A stretch of 64,000 bases of DNA, from assembly GCA_021736205.1 (NCBI GenBank), contig JAIPGF010000004.1:1-64000 (forward strand), read 5' to 3'. Numbering within the stretch: the stretch's first letter is position 1; each line of letters opens with the position of its first letter. Under the pieces are notes generated by a model. It saw only the letters and a list, made by a program, of their open reading frames with translations. It made no database searches and was not told where the DNA came from. Shown in pieces: positions 7,998 through 17,717 of the stretch. This stretch comes from Candidatus Izemoplasma sp. (GTDB lineage Bacteria > Bacillota_I > Bacilli_A > Izemoplasmatales > Izemoplasmataceae). The translations under genes and the position numbers were made by a program.

Positions 7998-8354
7998 ATG
8001 AAATGTATTTGTTGTGGTAAATCCTTAGAACTTCATTTGAATTTTTGCTCACTTTTCTCTCTAACATATAACATCCATCCCCGGTGTAAACCAATGCAGT
8101 TAAAACATGTGTCATTTCCGCTTTTAAAAAAGATTATTCACCTACATTACTTAGTTGAAAAACCCGTTGAAAACATCGATGAGATGTTTTGGAAATATGG
8201 CGGAGTTTTCTTTGCCACATCAAAAAATGATTCTCTCTTATTTCATATGGAGGGTGATAGTAATTTATCAGCTCTTTTACTTAAAATATTATTATCACTC
8301 TCAAATGAGAGCCTAACAATAATTTCTATAGAACGAATCTCGGATCTAATCTGA
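7998..8354 (+). CDS. ComF-like zinc-finger protein, degenerate
   Basis: A 118-aa protein. CICC near residue 3 with later Cys residues (NFCSLF, HPRCK) resembles the N-terminal zinc finger of ComFC, but no phosphoribosyltransferase signature follows and the protein is about half the usual length. In Bacilli comFC sits directly before hpf-secA-prfB, the order found here, which supports a decayed comFC. The ATG at 7998 follows GAGGTG by six bases. Confidence 0.45.
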   Translation: MKCICCGKSLELHLNFCSLFSLTYNIHPRCKPMQLKHVSFPLLKKIIHLHYLVEKPVENIDEMFWKYGGVFFATSKNDSLLFHMEGDSNLSALLLKILLSLSNESLTIISIERISDLI

Positions 8355-8391
8355 AAAATCTTTTATTTGAAAAGACTTAATAAAAAACTTG

Positions 8392-8400
8392 TGTTATAAT
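8392..8400 (+). promoter_or_regulatory. Extended -10 promoter of hpf
   Basis: TGTTATAAT, an extended -10 element. No good -35 is seen at 17 bp. It lies 32 bp before the hpf ATG. Confidence 0.55.
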
Positions 8401-8431
8401 AAAATTATAATTAAGAAAGGGAGCTGATATA

Positions 8432-8971
8432 ATGAAAGTACAAGTCAGAGGAAAAAATGGTTTTGAAGTTACAGATGCAATTTCTGAATACGCCGCAGAC
8501 AAGTTATCTAAGTTAGAGAAGTATTTTAAAGAAGAACTAGATGCTTATGTGGTATGCAAAGTCTATAATGATCATCACAAAGTGGAAGTGACAATTCCCA
8601 CAAAGTATTATACGATGCGCGCAGAAGTAAGTAACGAAGACATGTACGGTGCTATCGACTTGACTATTGGTAAATTAGAAAGTCAAATTAGAAAGCATAA
8701 AACAAAAATCACACGAAGTCTCCAACGTAAAAAAGGTGTTAAGGATATTTTCCATGATGATTTAGATATTGAAAAATTACAACGTGAACTCGTCTCTACC
8801 CCAGTCAAAAAGAAAGCTATTGAGTTAGTTGATATGACAGTTGAAGAAGCAACGACAGCACTAGAAATGTTAGGACATGATTTCTATATTTTCCTAAACG
8901 AAGAAACACAAAAAGTAAATGTTGTTTACTTAAGAAATGATGGACAATATGGACTGATTGAAACAAAATAA
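8432..8971 (+). CDS. hpf: Ribosome hibernation promoting factor, long form
   Basis: A 179-aa long HPF. The N-terminal beta-alpha domain (residues 1-105) binds the 30S decoding region. The C-terminal domain (about 118-179, with LVDMTVEEATTALEMLGHDFYIFLNEET) dimerises to join two 70S ribosomes into a 100S particle. It has its own promoter and terminator. The order hpf-secA-prfB is as in Bacilli. Confidence 0.93.
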   Translation: MKVQVRGKNGFEVTDAISEYAADKLSKLEKYFKEELDAYVVCKVYNDHHKVEVTIPTKYYTMRAEVSNEDMYGAIDLTIGKLESQIRKHKTKITRSLQRKKGVKDIFHDDLDIEKLQRELVSTPVKKKAIELVDMTVEEATTALEMLGHDFYIFLNEETQKVNVVYLRNDGQYGLIETK

Positions 8972-8975
8972 ATTA

Positions 8976-9002
8976 AAAATGCACTTCGGTGCATTTTTTT
9001 TG
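8976..9002 (+). terminator. Terminator after hpf
   Basis: AAATGCAC, a TTCG tetraloop and GTGCATTT, followed by a long T-run. Confidence 0.85.
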
Positions 9003-9039
9003 AAAAAAAGATTATAAACTATCATAAATTTCATAAATA

Positions 9040-9048
9040 TGATATGAT
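9040..9048 (+). promoter_or_regulatory. Extended -10 promoter of secA
   Basis: TGATATGAT, an extended -10 with a weak -35 region, 27 bp upstream of the secA start codon. Confidence 0.45.
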
Positions 9049-9074
9049 ATTAGTGACGATTAAGAGGTGAAAAC

Positions 9075-11588
9075 ATGTTAAAATTTTTAAAACGATTTTT
9101 CGATCAAGGAACAAAAGATTTAAAAGCTAAAAAGCCCCTTGCCGAAGAAATATTAGCATTAAGTGAACAATATGATAAACTACCAGATGAAGAACTCCAA
9201 GCAAAGACTGAAGAGTTTAAACAGCGTTATCAAGATGGCGAAACATTAGAGGATTTATTAGTTGAAGCATTCGCAACAGTTAGAAGTGCTTCTACACGAG
9301 TTCTCGGATTAACGCCCTATTATGTGCAAGTTATTGGTGCATCTGTGATTCATGATGGAAACATTGCTGAAATGAAAACAGGTGAAGGTAAAACATTGAC
9401 TGCCGTGATGCCAGCTTATTTAAATGCTTTAAATGGTGGCGGTGTACACATCGTTACGGTTAATGAATACTTAGCCGCTCGTGAAGCAGAAGGTGAAATT
9501 GGTGATTTATTTAGATGGTTAGGCTTAACTGTTGGACTCAATCAACGAGATATGACCAAACAACAAAAAAAAGAAGCTTATAATTGTGATGTTTTATATT
9601 CGACTAACAATGAACTTGGATTCGATTATTTAAGAGATCATATGGTTGTGCATCAAGAAGAAATGGTTCAACGACCATTAAACTTTGCAATTATTGATGA
9701 GATTGATTCAATTTTAATTGATGAAGCAAGAACCCCCCTTATTATTAGTGGTGGGGCGAAAAATACACAAAGTACTTATTTACAAGCACAAGCATTTTCT
9801 AAAAACTTGCGAGAAGAAGATTATGAACTAGATATTAAATCAAAAGCGATTAATCTAACTGAAAGTGGAATCAAACGCGCAGAAAAATACTTTAGTTTAG
9901 AGAATTTATACGCGATTGAAAATGTGGGATTATTACACCGTATAAACAATGCAATAAAAGCAAACTATACGATGGACAACGATGTTGATTATGTTGTACA
10001 AGATAATAAAGTTATTATTGTTGATAGTTTTACTGGCCGTTTAATGCATGGACGACAGTTTTCCGAAGGCTTACATCAAGCTTTAGAAGCTAAAGAAGGC
10101 GTATCCATTAAAAAAGAAACAACCACACTTGCAACAATTACATTCCAAAATTTCTTTAGAATGTATACGAAACTCGCCGGAATGACAGGAACAGCAAAAA
10201 CAGAGGAAGAAGAATTTAGAAATATCTACAACATGTATGTCGTCGAAGTTCCAACTAACGAACCTGTTATTAGAGACGATGCAAACGATTTAATTTTTGC
10301 AACAATGCAAGCAAAATATAAGGCTATTGCCAAAGAGATTGAACGACGTTATAAAAAAGGTCAACCAATGTTAGTAGGGACCATTTCCATTGAAACATCA
10401 GAATTGCTTAGTAGCTTATTGAAACGCCGCGGTGTAAAACATGATGTTTTAAATGCCAAACAACATGAACGCGAAGCGGAAATTGTTGCCAAAGCAGGTA
10501 AACAAGGATCTGTAACAATCGCAACCAATATGGCTGGACGTGGGACTGACATTAAACTAGGTGAAGGTGTTGTTGAACTTGGTGGACTGGCTGTTTTAGG
10601 AACAGAACGTCATGAATCAAGACGTATTGATAATCAACTTCGTGGTCGAAGTGGACGTCAAGGCGACCCCGGATATTCCCGTTTCTTCTTAAGTGGCGAT
10701 GATGATTTACTTAGACGTTTTGGTGGCGATCGATTTAAACGCCAACTAGAAATGTTGACAGACGACAGAGATAATGATGATGAATCACCCGTAAGCTATA
10801 AAATATTTTCACGAATGGTTGAACGTGCCCAAAAACAAATTGAGGGAAATAACTTTGATCGTCGTAAAACAGTATTACAATACGATGAAGTAAATCGAAA
10901 ACAACGTGAAGTTATTTATCAACAACGTCGTGACTTACTCTCTAAAGAAGATATCACAGACATTGCAATGGACATGGTTCATCGTGCAATTGAAACGATG
11001 GTTTCATCACATGTTATACAAGATTCGAAGAAACAAAAAGTAGACGCTAAGAACTTATATAAAATACTTACAGGGCGTTACTTTGCTCCAAATAAGTTAT
11101 CTCGTTCTAAATTAGATGATACACGTGAAGTAGTTATTAATTATCTAGACAATAGAATCGAAGAAGAAATAGCATTAAGAGCCAAAAACTTTGATAATAA
11201 AGATTTTAATGAATTCTTAAAAGTTATCATTTTACGTGTGGTTGATACACACTGGACAGAACATATCGATCATATGAGCGAACTAAGACAGAGTATCGGT
11301 CTTCAAAGTTATGCACAAATGAATCCTTTGCGTGAATATCAAGATAGCGGATTCAAAATGTTTAACGATATGTTAAATGCGATTGATGATGATGTAACAA
11401 GATATATCTTACGTGCACAAATTAGAGATAATATGCAACGTGTACAAGTTGCTAAACCAACAATCACATCCAGCGGAAAAGAAACACCAAAAAGTAAACC
11501 ACGAGAGGTAAAAAAAGTAGGAAGAAATGATCCATGCCCATGCGGAAGTGGAAAAAAATATAAAAAATGTCATGGAAAATTTAAATAA
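9075..11588 (+). CDS. secA: Preprotein translocase ATPase SecA
   Basis: An 837-aa motor of the Sec export pathway that works with SecYEG at the membrane. Walker A is [10 protein letters not shown] near residue 100, with the DEAD-like [17 protein letters not shown] near 207. The preprotein cross-linking, helical wing and scaffold regions follow. A C-terminal zinc-binding SecB-type tail, [15 protein letters not shown], is intact. Normal length. Confidence 0.97.
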   Translation: MLKFLKRFFDQGTKDLKAKKPLAEEILALSEQYDKLPDEELQAKTEEFKQRYQDGETLEDLLVEAFATVRSASTRVLGLTPYYVQVIGASVIHDGNIAEMKTGEGKTLTAVMPAYLNALNGGGVHIVTVNEYLAAREAEGEIGDLFRWLGLTVGLNQRDMTKQQKKEAYNCDVLYSTNNELGFDYLRDHMVVHQEEMVQRPLNFAIIDEIDSILIDEARTPLIISGGAKNTQSTYLQAQAFSKNLREEDYELDIKSKAINLTESGIKRAEKYFSLENLYAIENVGLLHRINNAIKANYTMDNDVDYVVQDNKVIIVDSFTGRLMHGRQFSEGLHQALEAKEGVSIKKETTTLATITFQNFFRMYTKLAGMTGTAKTEEEEFRNIYNMYVVEVPTNEPVIRDDANDLIFATMQAKYKAIAKEIERRYKKGQPMLVGTISIETSELLSSLLKRRGVKHDVLNAKQHEREAEIVAKAGKQGSVTIATNMAGRGTDIKLGEGVVELGGLAVLGTERHESRRIDNQLRGRSGRQGDPGYSRFFLSGDDDLLRRFGGDRFKRQLEMLTDDRDNDDESPVSYKIFSRMVERAQKQIEGNNFDRRKTVLQYDEVNRKQREVIYQQRRDLLSKEDITDIAMDMVHRAIETMVSSHVIQDSKKQKVDAKNLYKILTGRYFAPNKLSRSKLDDTREVVINYLDNRIEEEIALRAKNFDNKDFNEFLKVIILRVVDTHWTEHIDHMSELRQSIGLQSYAQMNPLREYQDSGFKMFNDMLNAIDDDVTRYILRAQIRDNMQRVQVAKPTITSSGKETPKSKPREVKKVGRNDPCPCGSGKKYKKCHGKFK

Positions 11589-11611
11589 CTCAAGAGCAAT
11601 CTTGAGTTTTT
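11587..11611 (+). terminator. Terminator between secA and prfB
   Basis: AACTCAAG/CTTGAGTT stem, 6-base loop, then T. It ends only 15 bases before prfB, which has no visible promoter, so read-through probably drives prfB. Confidence 0.75.
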
Positions 11612-11626
11612 CTACAGGTGATAAAA

Positions 11627-12727
11627 ATGAAAGATTATAAACAATTATTTGAGCCACTAAAAGAAACATACGATGAGTTAATGTCTTTGGTAGAAGAGGC
11701 TACGTTATTAGATGAAATTAAAACGGTTGAACAAAAAACCTATAAAGAAGATTTTTGGGATGACCAACAAACAGCTAATAAAATAATGAAAAAACTTAAA
11801 CGTCTTAAAAACAAACAAAAACAAATTAATCAATTAAAAGAAACATTCGATAATTTAAAGATGTCCCTTGAACTACTTGAAATGGACGAAGACTTAAAAG
11901 ATGAGTTTGAACAAAGTGCCGCAAAATTTAAAAAACAAGCAGAGACGTTAAATCAGCGACTATTATTAAGCAATCCAAATGATACAAGTGATTGTGTAAT
12001 GGAAATTCATCCTGGAGCGGGTGGAACTGAATCGCAAGATTGGGCAGATATGTTATTGCGTATGTATCAACGATATTGCGAACAAGAAGACTTCGAGTTT
12101 GCTTTTTTAGACTACCAAAAAGGGGATGAAGCGGGTATTAAAAGTGTTACCATATCAATTAAAGGAGACTATGCCTTTGGCTTGTTAAAAGCTGAAAATG
12201 GTGTCCATCGATTAGTTCGTATTAGTCCGTTTGATAGTGGTGGACGTCGTCATACAAGCTTTGCGAGTATTAATGTCTATCCCGAAGTGGATGATGATGT
12301 AGATATCCAACTTGATGAAAAAGACTTAAAAATTGACACGTATCGTTCTAGCGGAGCTGGTGGACAAAGTGTTAACACAACCGATAGTGCTGTTCGCATT
12401 ACCCATTTACCAACCAAACAAGTTGTGACCGTTCAAAACGAACGTTCACAATTAAAAAATAAGGCTCAAGCTCTAAAAATCCTTAAAGGGAAATTATATC
12501 AGCTAGAATTAGAAAGAAAACAAAAAGAAATGGACAAATATAAAGCGACAAACCAACAAAATGCTTTCGGATCACAAATCAGAAGTTATGTTTTACATCC
12601 GTATAAAATGGTTAAAGATCACCGTACATCTATTGAGACAGGAAATGTTGATAAGGTGTTAAATGGTGATTTAAATATGTTTATAAATGCGTATTTAACC
12701 CAGAAACTAACAGGTGATTTATCATGA
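11627..12727 (+). CDS. prfB: Peptide chain release factor 2
   Basis: A 366-aa class I release factor. The SPF tripeptide (RISPFDSGG) that reads UGA and the GGQ motif (SGAGGQSVNTTDSAVR) are both present. Its presence shows that UGA is a stop codon in this organism. The gene is one continuous frame: the CTT-TGA programmed +1 frameshift that autoregulates most prfB genes is absent. The ATG at 11627 follows AGGTG. The end overlaps yitT by four bases. Confidence 0.95.
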   Translation: MKDYKQLFEPLKETYDELMSLVEEATLLDEIKTVEQKTYKEDFWDDQQTANKIMKKLKRLKNKQKQINQLKETFDNLKMSLELLEMDEDLKDEFEQSAAKFKKQAETLNQRLLLSNPNDTSDCVMEIHPGAGGTESQDWADMLLRMYQRYCEQEDFEFAFLDYQKGDEAGIKSVTISIKGDYAFGLLKAENGVHRLVRISPFDSGGRRHTSFASINVYPEVDDDVDIQLDEKDLKIDTYRSSGAGGQSVNTTDSAVRITHLPTKQVVTVQNERSQLKNKAQALKILKGKLYQLELERKQKEMDKYKATNQQNAFGSQIRSYVLHPYKMVKDHRTSIETGNVDKVLNGDLNMFINAYLTQKLTGDLS

Positions 12728-13605
12728 AAGAACATAAAGTAAGAAAAATAACCCATTTTGAACAATATTTCATGATTTCAGTTGGAATCGCAATAATGGC
12801 CGGTGGGTTTTACTTCTTTTTAATCCCAGCTGATTTATTCGCTGGTGGTGTAACGGGGATTGGACTTATTGTGAATGAGATATCTACAAAGATATCAATT
12901 TCTTTTGTCGTATTTGCGTTAAATATCTTGTTATTACTATTGGCCTTAGTGACTCTAGGGTTAAAAACAGTATTGAGAAGTATTTATGGTAGTTTATTAT
13001 TTCCGCTTACACTGTTTTTATACGAAACATTTATTCCGTTGTTTGACATTGAAAATGACTTTTTGATCGCCACCATATTTGGTGGGTCATTAGTTGGACT
13101 TGGGTTTGGACTTGTATTAAAATATGGGGGAACAAGTGGTGGAACTGACATTCCAGTAAAATTATTTAATAAACTGTTTAATTTACCGATTAGTTTAAGT
13201 ATTTATTTAATCGATGGTGTCATTGTATTAATTGGAACAATTGTCTTTTATCAAGAACATGGTATTTTAACCGGGCTTTATGCCATCATCGCAATTTATA
13301 TCAGTGGTAAGATTGCTGATAGTGTGATTGTTGGTGGCGACTCTAAAAAAGCCATGCAAATCATCACCGATAAACCCAATGAAATTAAAAAAGCTATCTA
13401 CAGTAGTGTTAATCGTGGTGTAACAGAGATTGATATTACAGGTGGATATACAAATACCAATCGTACAATGCTTGTCACAGTCATCACAAGACGTGAATAC
13501 TATACCATTAGAAACATCATCGCCCGTATTGATGAAGGCGCATTTGTTTATGTGACAAGCGCAACAGAGATTCATGGAGATTTTAAAGAAAGAGAGAGTG
13601 CATAA
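12724..13605 (+). CDS. YitT-family membrane protein
   Basis: A 293-aa integral membrane protein (DUF161) with about five to six hydrophobic segments in residues 15-195, including GGVTGIGL and KYGGTSGGTDI. A soluble C-terminal DUF2179 domain (about 205-290) contains ITDKPNEIKKAI and RREYYTIRNII. Molecular function is not established for the family. ATGA overlap with prfB. Confidence 0.85.
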   Translation: MKEHKVRKITHFEQYFMISVGIAIMAGGFYFFLIPADLFAGGVTGIGLIVNEISTKISISFVVFALNILLLLLALVTLGLKTVLRSIYGSLLFPLTLFLYETFIPLFDIENDFLIATIFGGSLVGLGFGLVLKYGGTSGGTDIPVKLFNKLFNLPISLSIYLIDGVIVLIGTIVFYQEHGILTGLYAIIAIYISGKIADSVIVGGDSKKAMQIITDKPNEIKKAIYSSVNRGVTEIDITGGYTNTNRTMLVTVITRREYYTIRNIIARIDEGAFVYVTSATEIHGDFKERESA

Positions 13606-13606
13606 T

Positions 13607-15073
13607 ATGAAAAAACTTATATTAATTATTATGGCAGTTTTATCAATTGGTGTATTAGTTGCCTGTGATAATACAGAAAACACCGGACCAGACCCAGCAG
13701 AATGTGAGAATTTAGTCGAAGAATTTGAAAGAGTCTGTCAAAATGTTGATCCAACATTAATAGAAGTATTAGATATGTTAAAATCAAATCATTACAAACG
13801 TCCGACTGACGAAGAATTATATCAAGGAGCAATTGAAGGAATGATTGGTGCCTTAGAAGATCCTCATACGACGTATTTTGATTTTGATGAATATACCGAA
13901 TACCGTTCAAGTTTTGGAGAGTCTTATGTTGGTATTGGTGTATCAGTTAGGTATTCAGATAATTTAATTGTTGTAGAAAATGTTAAAGGTGGCGGACCAG
14001 CTGATGGAGCAGGTATTTTGCCTAACGATATAATTGCCTTTGTCAATGGCGAGGATATTCGCGAAAATCCTTTCTTTGAAACAGTTGGTAGAATTCAAGG
14101 CGAAGTTGGAACAGAAGTAACCATAGGCGTTATCAGACAAGGAATTGAAGATCCCATACATTTAACAATGACGCGAGAAGTGATAGAAAATCCGAGCATA
14201 ATCGTTGAAACCTTTGAACAAAATAGCCAATTAATTGGTTACATAGAAGTCACACAATTCGGCGACGAAACAGACGAATTATTCGCCGATGCCTTACGTG
14301 ATTTTGATAGTCAAAATATCGATGGTGTTGTTATAGATGTAAGAAATAATGGTGGTGGGCATTTAGGAACTGTTTACTATATGATGAACGAAATTTTAGT
14401 TAAAGAAGATGGTGCGATGTTTTCAACCGTTGTTTATTCAGATGGTGAAATAGATGAAACTGTGTATAGTCCAACTAATACAACAAAGAAAGCATATCCT
14501 ATTATTACATTAGTGAATGAAAATAGTGCGTCAGCTTCTGAAGTTTTTGCTTCTGCCATGAAACAACAAGGAAATTATCAAGTCCTAGGAACAAAAACCT
14601 ATGGTAAAGGAACCATGCAAACAGATTCTGGACTCGCAACCACAGAAGGTGACTCACTACATATTTCTATTGGAAAATGGTTAACCGCTGATGGCGATTG
14701 GCTACACTTTGATGGGGGCTTAGACGGTCTTGAACCAGATTTCTATGTAGAAGCTTCTAGATATGAAAGAGCGTATAAAGTATTTTTAATCGATGAAGAA
14801 CCACTCGTCTATGACACAGTGGATAATCGCATCGCGAATATCCAGTTAATCTTAAATACAATGGGATTTGATGTACGTGAAGATGGGTATTTTGATTTAG
14901 AAACCAAAGCAGCTGTTGAAACAATCCAATCACAAAATAATCTACCTATTACCGGTCAATTAAATCAAGCAACCTTGTCAGTTATCAATGAAGCACTTGA
15001 TCTGTTTCTTGATAATTATCAAAATGATACCCAACTTCAAGCTGCAATAGACATCTTAACGACCAATGATTAA
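13607..15073 (+). CDS. S41 carboxy-terminal processing protease, lipoprotein
   Basis: A 488-aa secreted serine protease. The signal peptide ends in the lipobox LVAC, so it is probably membrane-anchored. A PDZ domain spans about residues 85-170. The S41 core holds the Ser in NENSASASEVFASAM and the Lys in TKTYGKGTMQ (Ser-Lys dyad). A C-terminal peptidoglycan-binding domain (DNRIANIQLILNTMGF...) is of the CtpB type. The ATG at 13607 fits the signal peptide; a longer in-frame start would hide it. It overlaps recX by eight bases. Confidence 0.9.
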   Translation: MKKLILIIMAVLSIGVLVACDNTENTGPDPAECENLVEEFERVCQNVDPTLIEVLDMLKSNHYKRPTDEELYQGAIEGMIGALEDPHTTYFDFDEYTEYRSSFGESYVGIGVSVRYSDNLIVVENVKGGGPADGAGILPNDIIAFVNGEDIRENPFFETVGRIQGEVGTEVTIGVIRQGIEDPIHLTMTREVIENPSIIVETFEQNSQLIGYIEVTQFGDETDELFADALRDFDSQNIDGVVIDVRNNGGGHLGTVYYMMNEILVKEDGAMFSTVVYSDGEIDETVYSPTNTTKKAYPIITLVNENSASASEVFASAMKQQGNYQVLGTKTYGKGTMQTDSGLATTEGDSLHISIGKWLTADGDWLHFDGGLDGLEPDFYVEASRYERAYKVFLIDEEPLVYDTVDNRIANIQLILNTMGFDVREDGYFDLETKAAVETIQSQNNLPITGQLNQATLSVINEALDLFLDNYQNDTQLQAAIDILTTND

Positions 15074-15839
15074 GTTAACAAAAATAGTCAAAAATAAAAA
15101 TGATTTTACCATCCACTTAGAGGTCGATGGTAAACCTGAATCAAAAAGAATCACACCACAAACGGTCATTAATTATAATTTATTAAAACCAAAAACTCTA
15201 ACTGAAGAGGACTACCGTGGGATTCAAAAAGATAATATCAAAGAGCGGTTTTACAACAGAGCACTTACCTATATCAACTACAAACCACGTACAACAAGTG
15301 AGGTTAGAACTTATTTATCAGATAAAACCGATCAAACAGTTGTTGATGGTGTTATTGCTAAGTTAATTGATAATCATTTTTTAGATGATGACAAATATGT
15401 TAAAGAATTTATCGCAGAAGAAAAATCTTATAAACTCATTGGTCCCAAAAAGTTAAAAGCCAAACTTTTTAATAAAGGACTATCAAATGTTTTAATCAAT
15501 AAACATTTGAAAAACTATACAAAAGCAACACAAGAAAGCAAAATTAAGCAGTTTTTAACTAAAGAAACACGTAACTCTATCAAAAAACCATATATCAAAG
15601 CTAAACAATCTATTAAACGAAAATTACACACAAAAGGGTTTGATCTAGCAGTGATTGATTCTGTCATTAACGAACATGAATTAGCAATTAAAGATTGCAT
15701 TGATGAAAGAATGCTACTTAAAAAAGAACTAGAAAACCCTAGATATTTTTATAAAACAGATCACGAAAAACAAAAAGTTAAACGCAAGTTATTAAATAAA
15801 GGGTATGACTATGAGTTACTTATAGAACTCTTGGATTAG
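15066..15839 (+). CDS. recX: Regulatory protein RecX
   Basis: A 257-aa RecX-family modulator of RecA filaments. It contains the three-helix repeats (RALTYINYKPRTTSEVRTYLSDK, VKEFIAEEKSYKLIGPKKLKAKLFNKGL, KVKRKLLNKGYDYELL). Length matches the long Firmicute form. recA is not in the window. Confidence 0.85.
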   Translation: MIKLTKIVKNKNDFTIHLEVDGKPESKRITPQTVINYNLLKPKTLTEEDYRGIQKDNIKERFYNRALTYINYKPRTTSEVRTYLSDKTDQTVVDGVIAKLIDNHFLDDDKYVKEFIAEEKSYKLIGPKKLKAKLFNKGLSNVLINKHLKNYTKATQESKIKQFLTKETRNSIKKPYIKAKQSIKRKLHTKGFDLAVIDSVINEHELAIKDCIDERMLLKKELENPRYFYKTDHEKQKVKRKLLNKGYDYELLIELLD

Positions 15840-15848
15840 GAGGATACT

Positions 15849-17705
15849 ATGGCAATTAATGAAGACCAACTCTATTATTTTAATAAGGGAGAATTAATTA
15901 ATGCATATGATGTTTTTGGTGCACACTTAAAAAAAGATGAAGCAGGAACTATTTTAGGAACTCAGTTTACTGTTTGGGCACCACATGCTAAAGAGGTAAG
16001 TGTTTTGGGTGAATTTAATGATTATCAAGCTTGGGTGCATAACTTAACAAAAATTGATGACACAGGTATATGGTCCATATTTATCGAATCAGCAACAGAG
16101 TGGCATCAATATAAGTATGAAATAAAAACCCACGACCAACGGACACTTTATAAAAGTGATCCTTATGCCTTTTTTAGTGCTGATCGTCCATCTCAAATGT
16201 CCAAAATTTATGATATTGACGGCTATAAGTGGGAAGATCAAACGTTTATGAATAAACGAGATAACATTAATCCTTATGAATCACAAATAAGTATTTATGA
16301 GTTACATCTAGGTAGTTGGATGACAAAACCAGATGGGTCTTTTCATAAATACAACGAACTCGTTGATAAACTAATTTCTTATTTGAAAGACAATGGATTT
16401 ACGCACGTTGAATTTATGCCTATTATTGAACACCCATTAGATCAATCATGGGGGTATCAAGGCACTGGTTATTATAGTGCAACTTCTCGTTTTGGTGTAC
16501 CTAAAGATTTAATGTATTTAATTGATCAACTTCATCAAGCGAACATTCCCGTTATATTAGATTGGGTTCCTGGACATATTTGTCGAGATGAACATGGACT
16601 TTATCTTTTTGATGGAGAGCCCCTATATGATTACGCTGAAGAATGGAAGCGCGAGAATATTGTTTGGGGAACCGCCAATTTAGATCTGGGAAAAGGCGAA
16701 GTTCAAAGTTTCTTGATATCTAATGCTTTATTTTGGATGAAATATTTCCACGTTGATGGGTTTCGAATTGATGCGGTTAGCAACTTAATTTTTTATCTAG
16801 GTAACCCTCACAATGGCGTAAATGACGGGGCGATTGATTTCTTGCATAAATTATCAAGAAATGTTTTTAAAGAATTTAATCATACGTTATTAATTGCTGA
16901 AGATTCTAGTGCACATCCCAAAGTTACACATCCAATTGAACATGGCGGGCTGGGCTTTAATTTCAAATGGAATATGGGATGGATGAATGATACATTAGAG
17001 TATTTTGAAAAAGATCCTGTATATCGTAAGTTTCATCATCATGAGTTAACATTTTCACTAGATTATGCATTTAGTGAAAATTATATATTACCCCTAAGCC
17101 ATGATGAAGTAGTCCATGGTAAGCACTCATTAGTCAATAAAATGCCCGGAGACTATTGGCAAAAATTTGCTAATCTTAGAGCATTAATGGGACTGTTTTT
17201 CACACACCCTGGTAAAACGTTATTATTTATGGGTGGTGAGTTTGCCCAAATGCACGAATGGAAAGATTATACAGAACTTGATTGGAATTTATTAAGCTAC
17301 CCAATGCATGATTCCGCAAGGCGTTTTGTGCGTGATATGAATTTGGTTGTAAAAAATAATAAATCTCTTTATGAATTAGATAGTAAAGCTGAAGGATTTG
17401 CTTGGATTGATGGGAACAACTCAGAACAAAGTGTACTAAGTTTTATCAGATATGCGAAAGACAAAAATGACTTTGTTGTTGTAGTACTTAATCTAACACC
17501 AATTGTTCATCATAATTTTCGTATCGGTGTCCCTAAGAAAGGAACCTATAAGGAAATTATTAATTCAGACAAAGATGTTTACTCTGGATCAAACCAATTT
17601 AACGGTGAAGTGATGCATTCACAAAAACAATCGATGCATGGATTTGATCAATCTATTCAAATGGTACTTGCACCACTTTCAATCTCGATTTTAAAATTGA
17701 ACTAA
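15849..17705 (+). CDS. glgB: 1,4-alpha-glucan branching enzyme
   Basis: A 618-aa GH13 enzyme that introduces alpha-1,6 branches in glycogen. An N-terminal CBM48-like domain (residues 20-120, TVWAPHAKEVSVLGEFN) precedes the barrel. Catalytic residues are the Asp in GFRIDAVSN, the Glu in LLIAEDSSAHP and the Asp in LSHDEVVHGK. First gene of the glgB-glgC-glgDA run, with AGGAGG before the ATG. Confidence 0.95.
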   Translation: MAINEDQLYYFNKGELINAYDVFGAHLKKDEAGTILGTQFTVWAPHAKEVSVLGEFNDYQAWVHNLTKIDDTGIWSIFIESATEWHQYKYEIKTHDQRTLYKSDPYAFFSADRPSQMSKIYDIDGYKWEDQTFMNKRDNINPYESQISIYELHLGSWMTKPDGSFHKYNELVDKLISYLKDNGFTHVEFMPIIEHPLDQSWGYQGTGYYSATSRFGVPKDLMYLIDQLHQANIPVILDWVPGHICRDEHGLYLFDGEPLYDYAEEWKRENIVWGTANLDLGKGEVQSFLISNALFWMKYFHVDGFRIDAVSNLIFYLGNPHNGVNDGAIDFLHKLSRNVFKEFNHTLLIAEDSSAHPKVTHPIEHGGLGFNFKWNMGWMNDTLEYFEKDPVYRKFHHHELTFSLDYAFSENYILPLSHDEVVHGKHSLVNKMPGDYWQKFANLRALMGLFFTHPGKTLLFMGGEFAQMHEWKDYTELDWNLLSYPMHDSARRFVRDMNLVVKNNKSLYELDSKAEGFAWIDGNNSEQSVLSFIRYAKDKNDFVVVVLNLTPIVHHNFRIGVPKKGTYKEIINSDKDVYSGSNQFNGEVMHSQKQSMHGFDQSIQMVLAPLSISILKLN

Positions 17706-17717
17706 GCGGTGAAAAAA

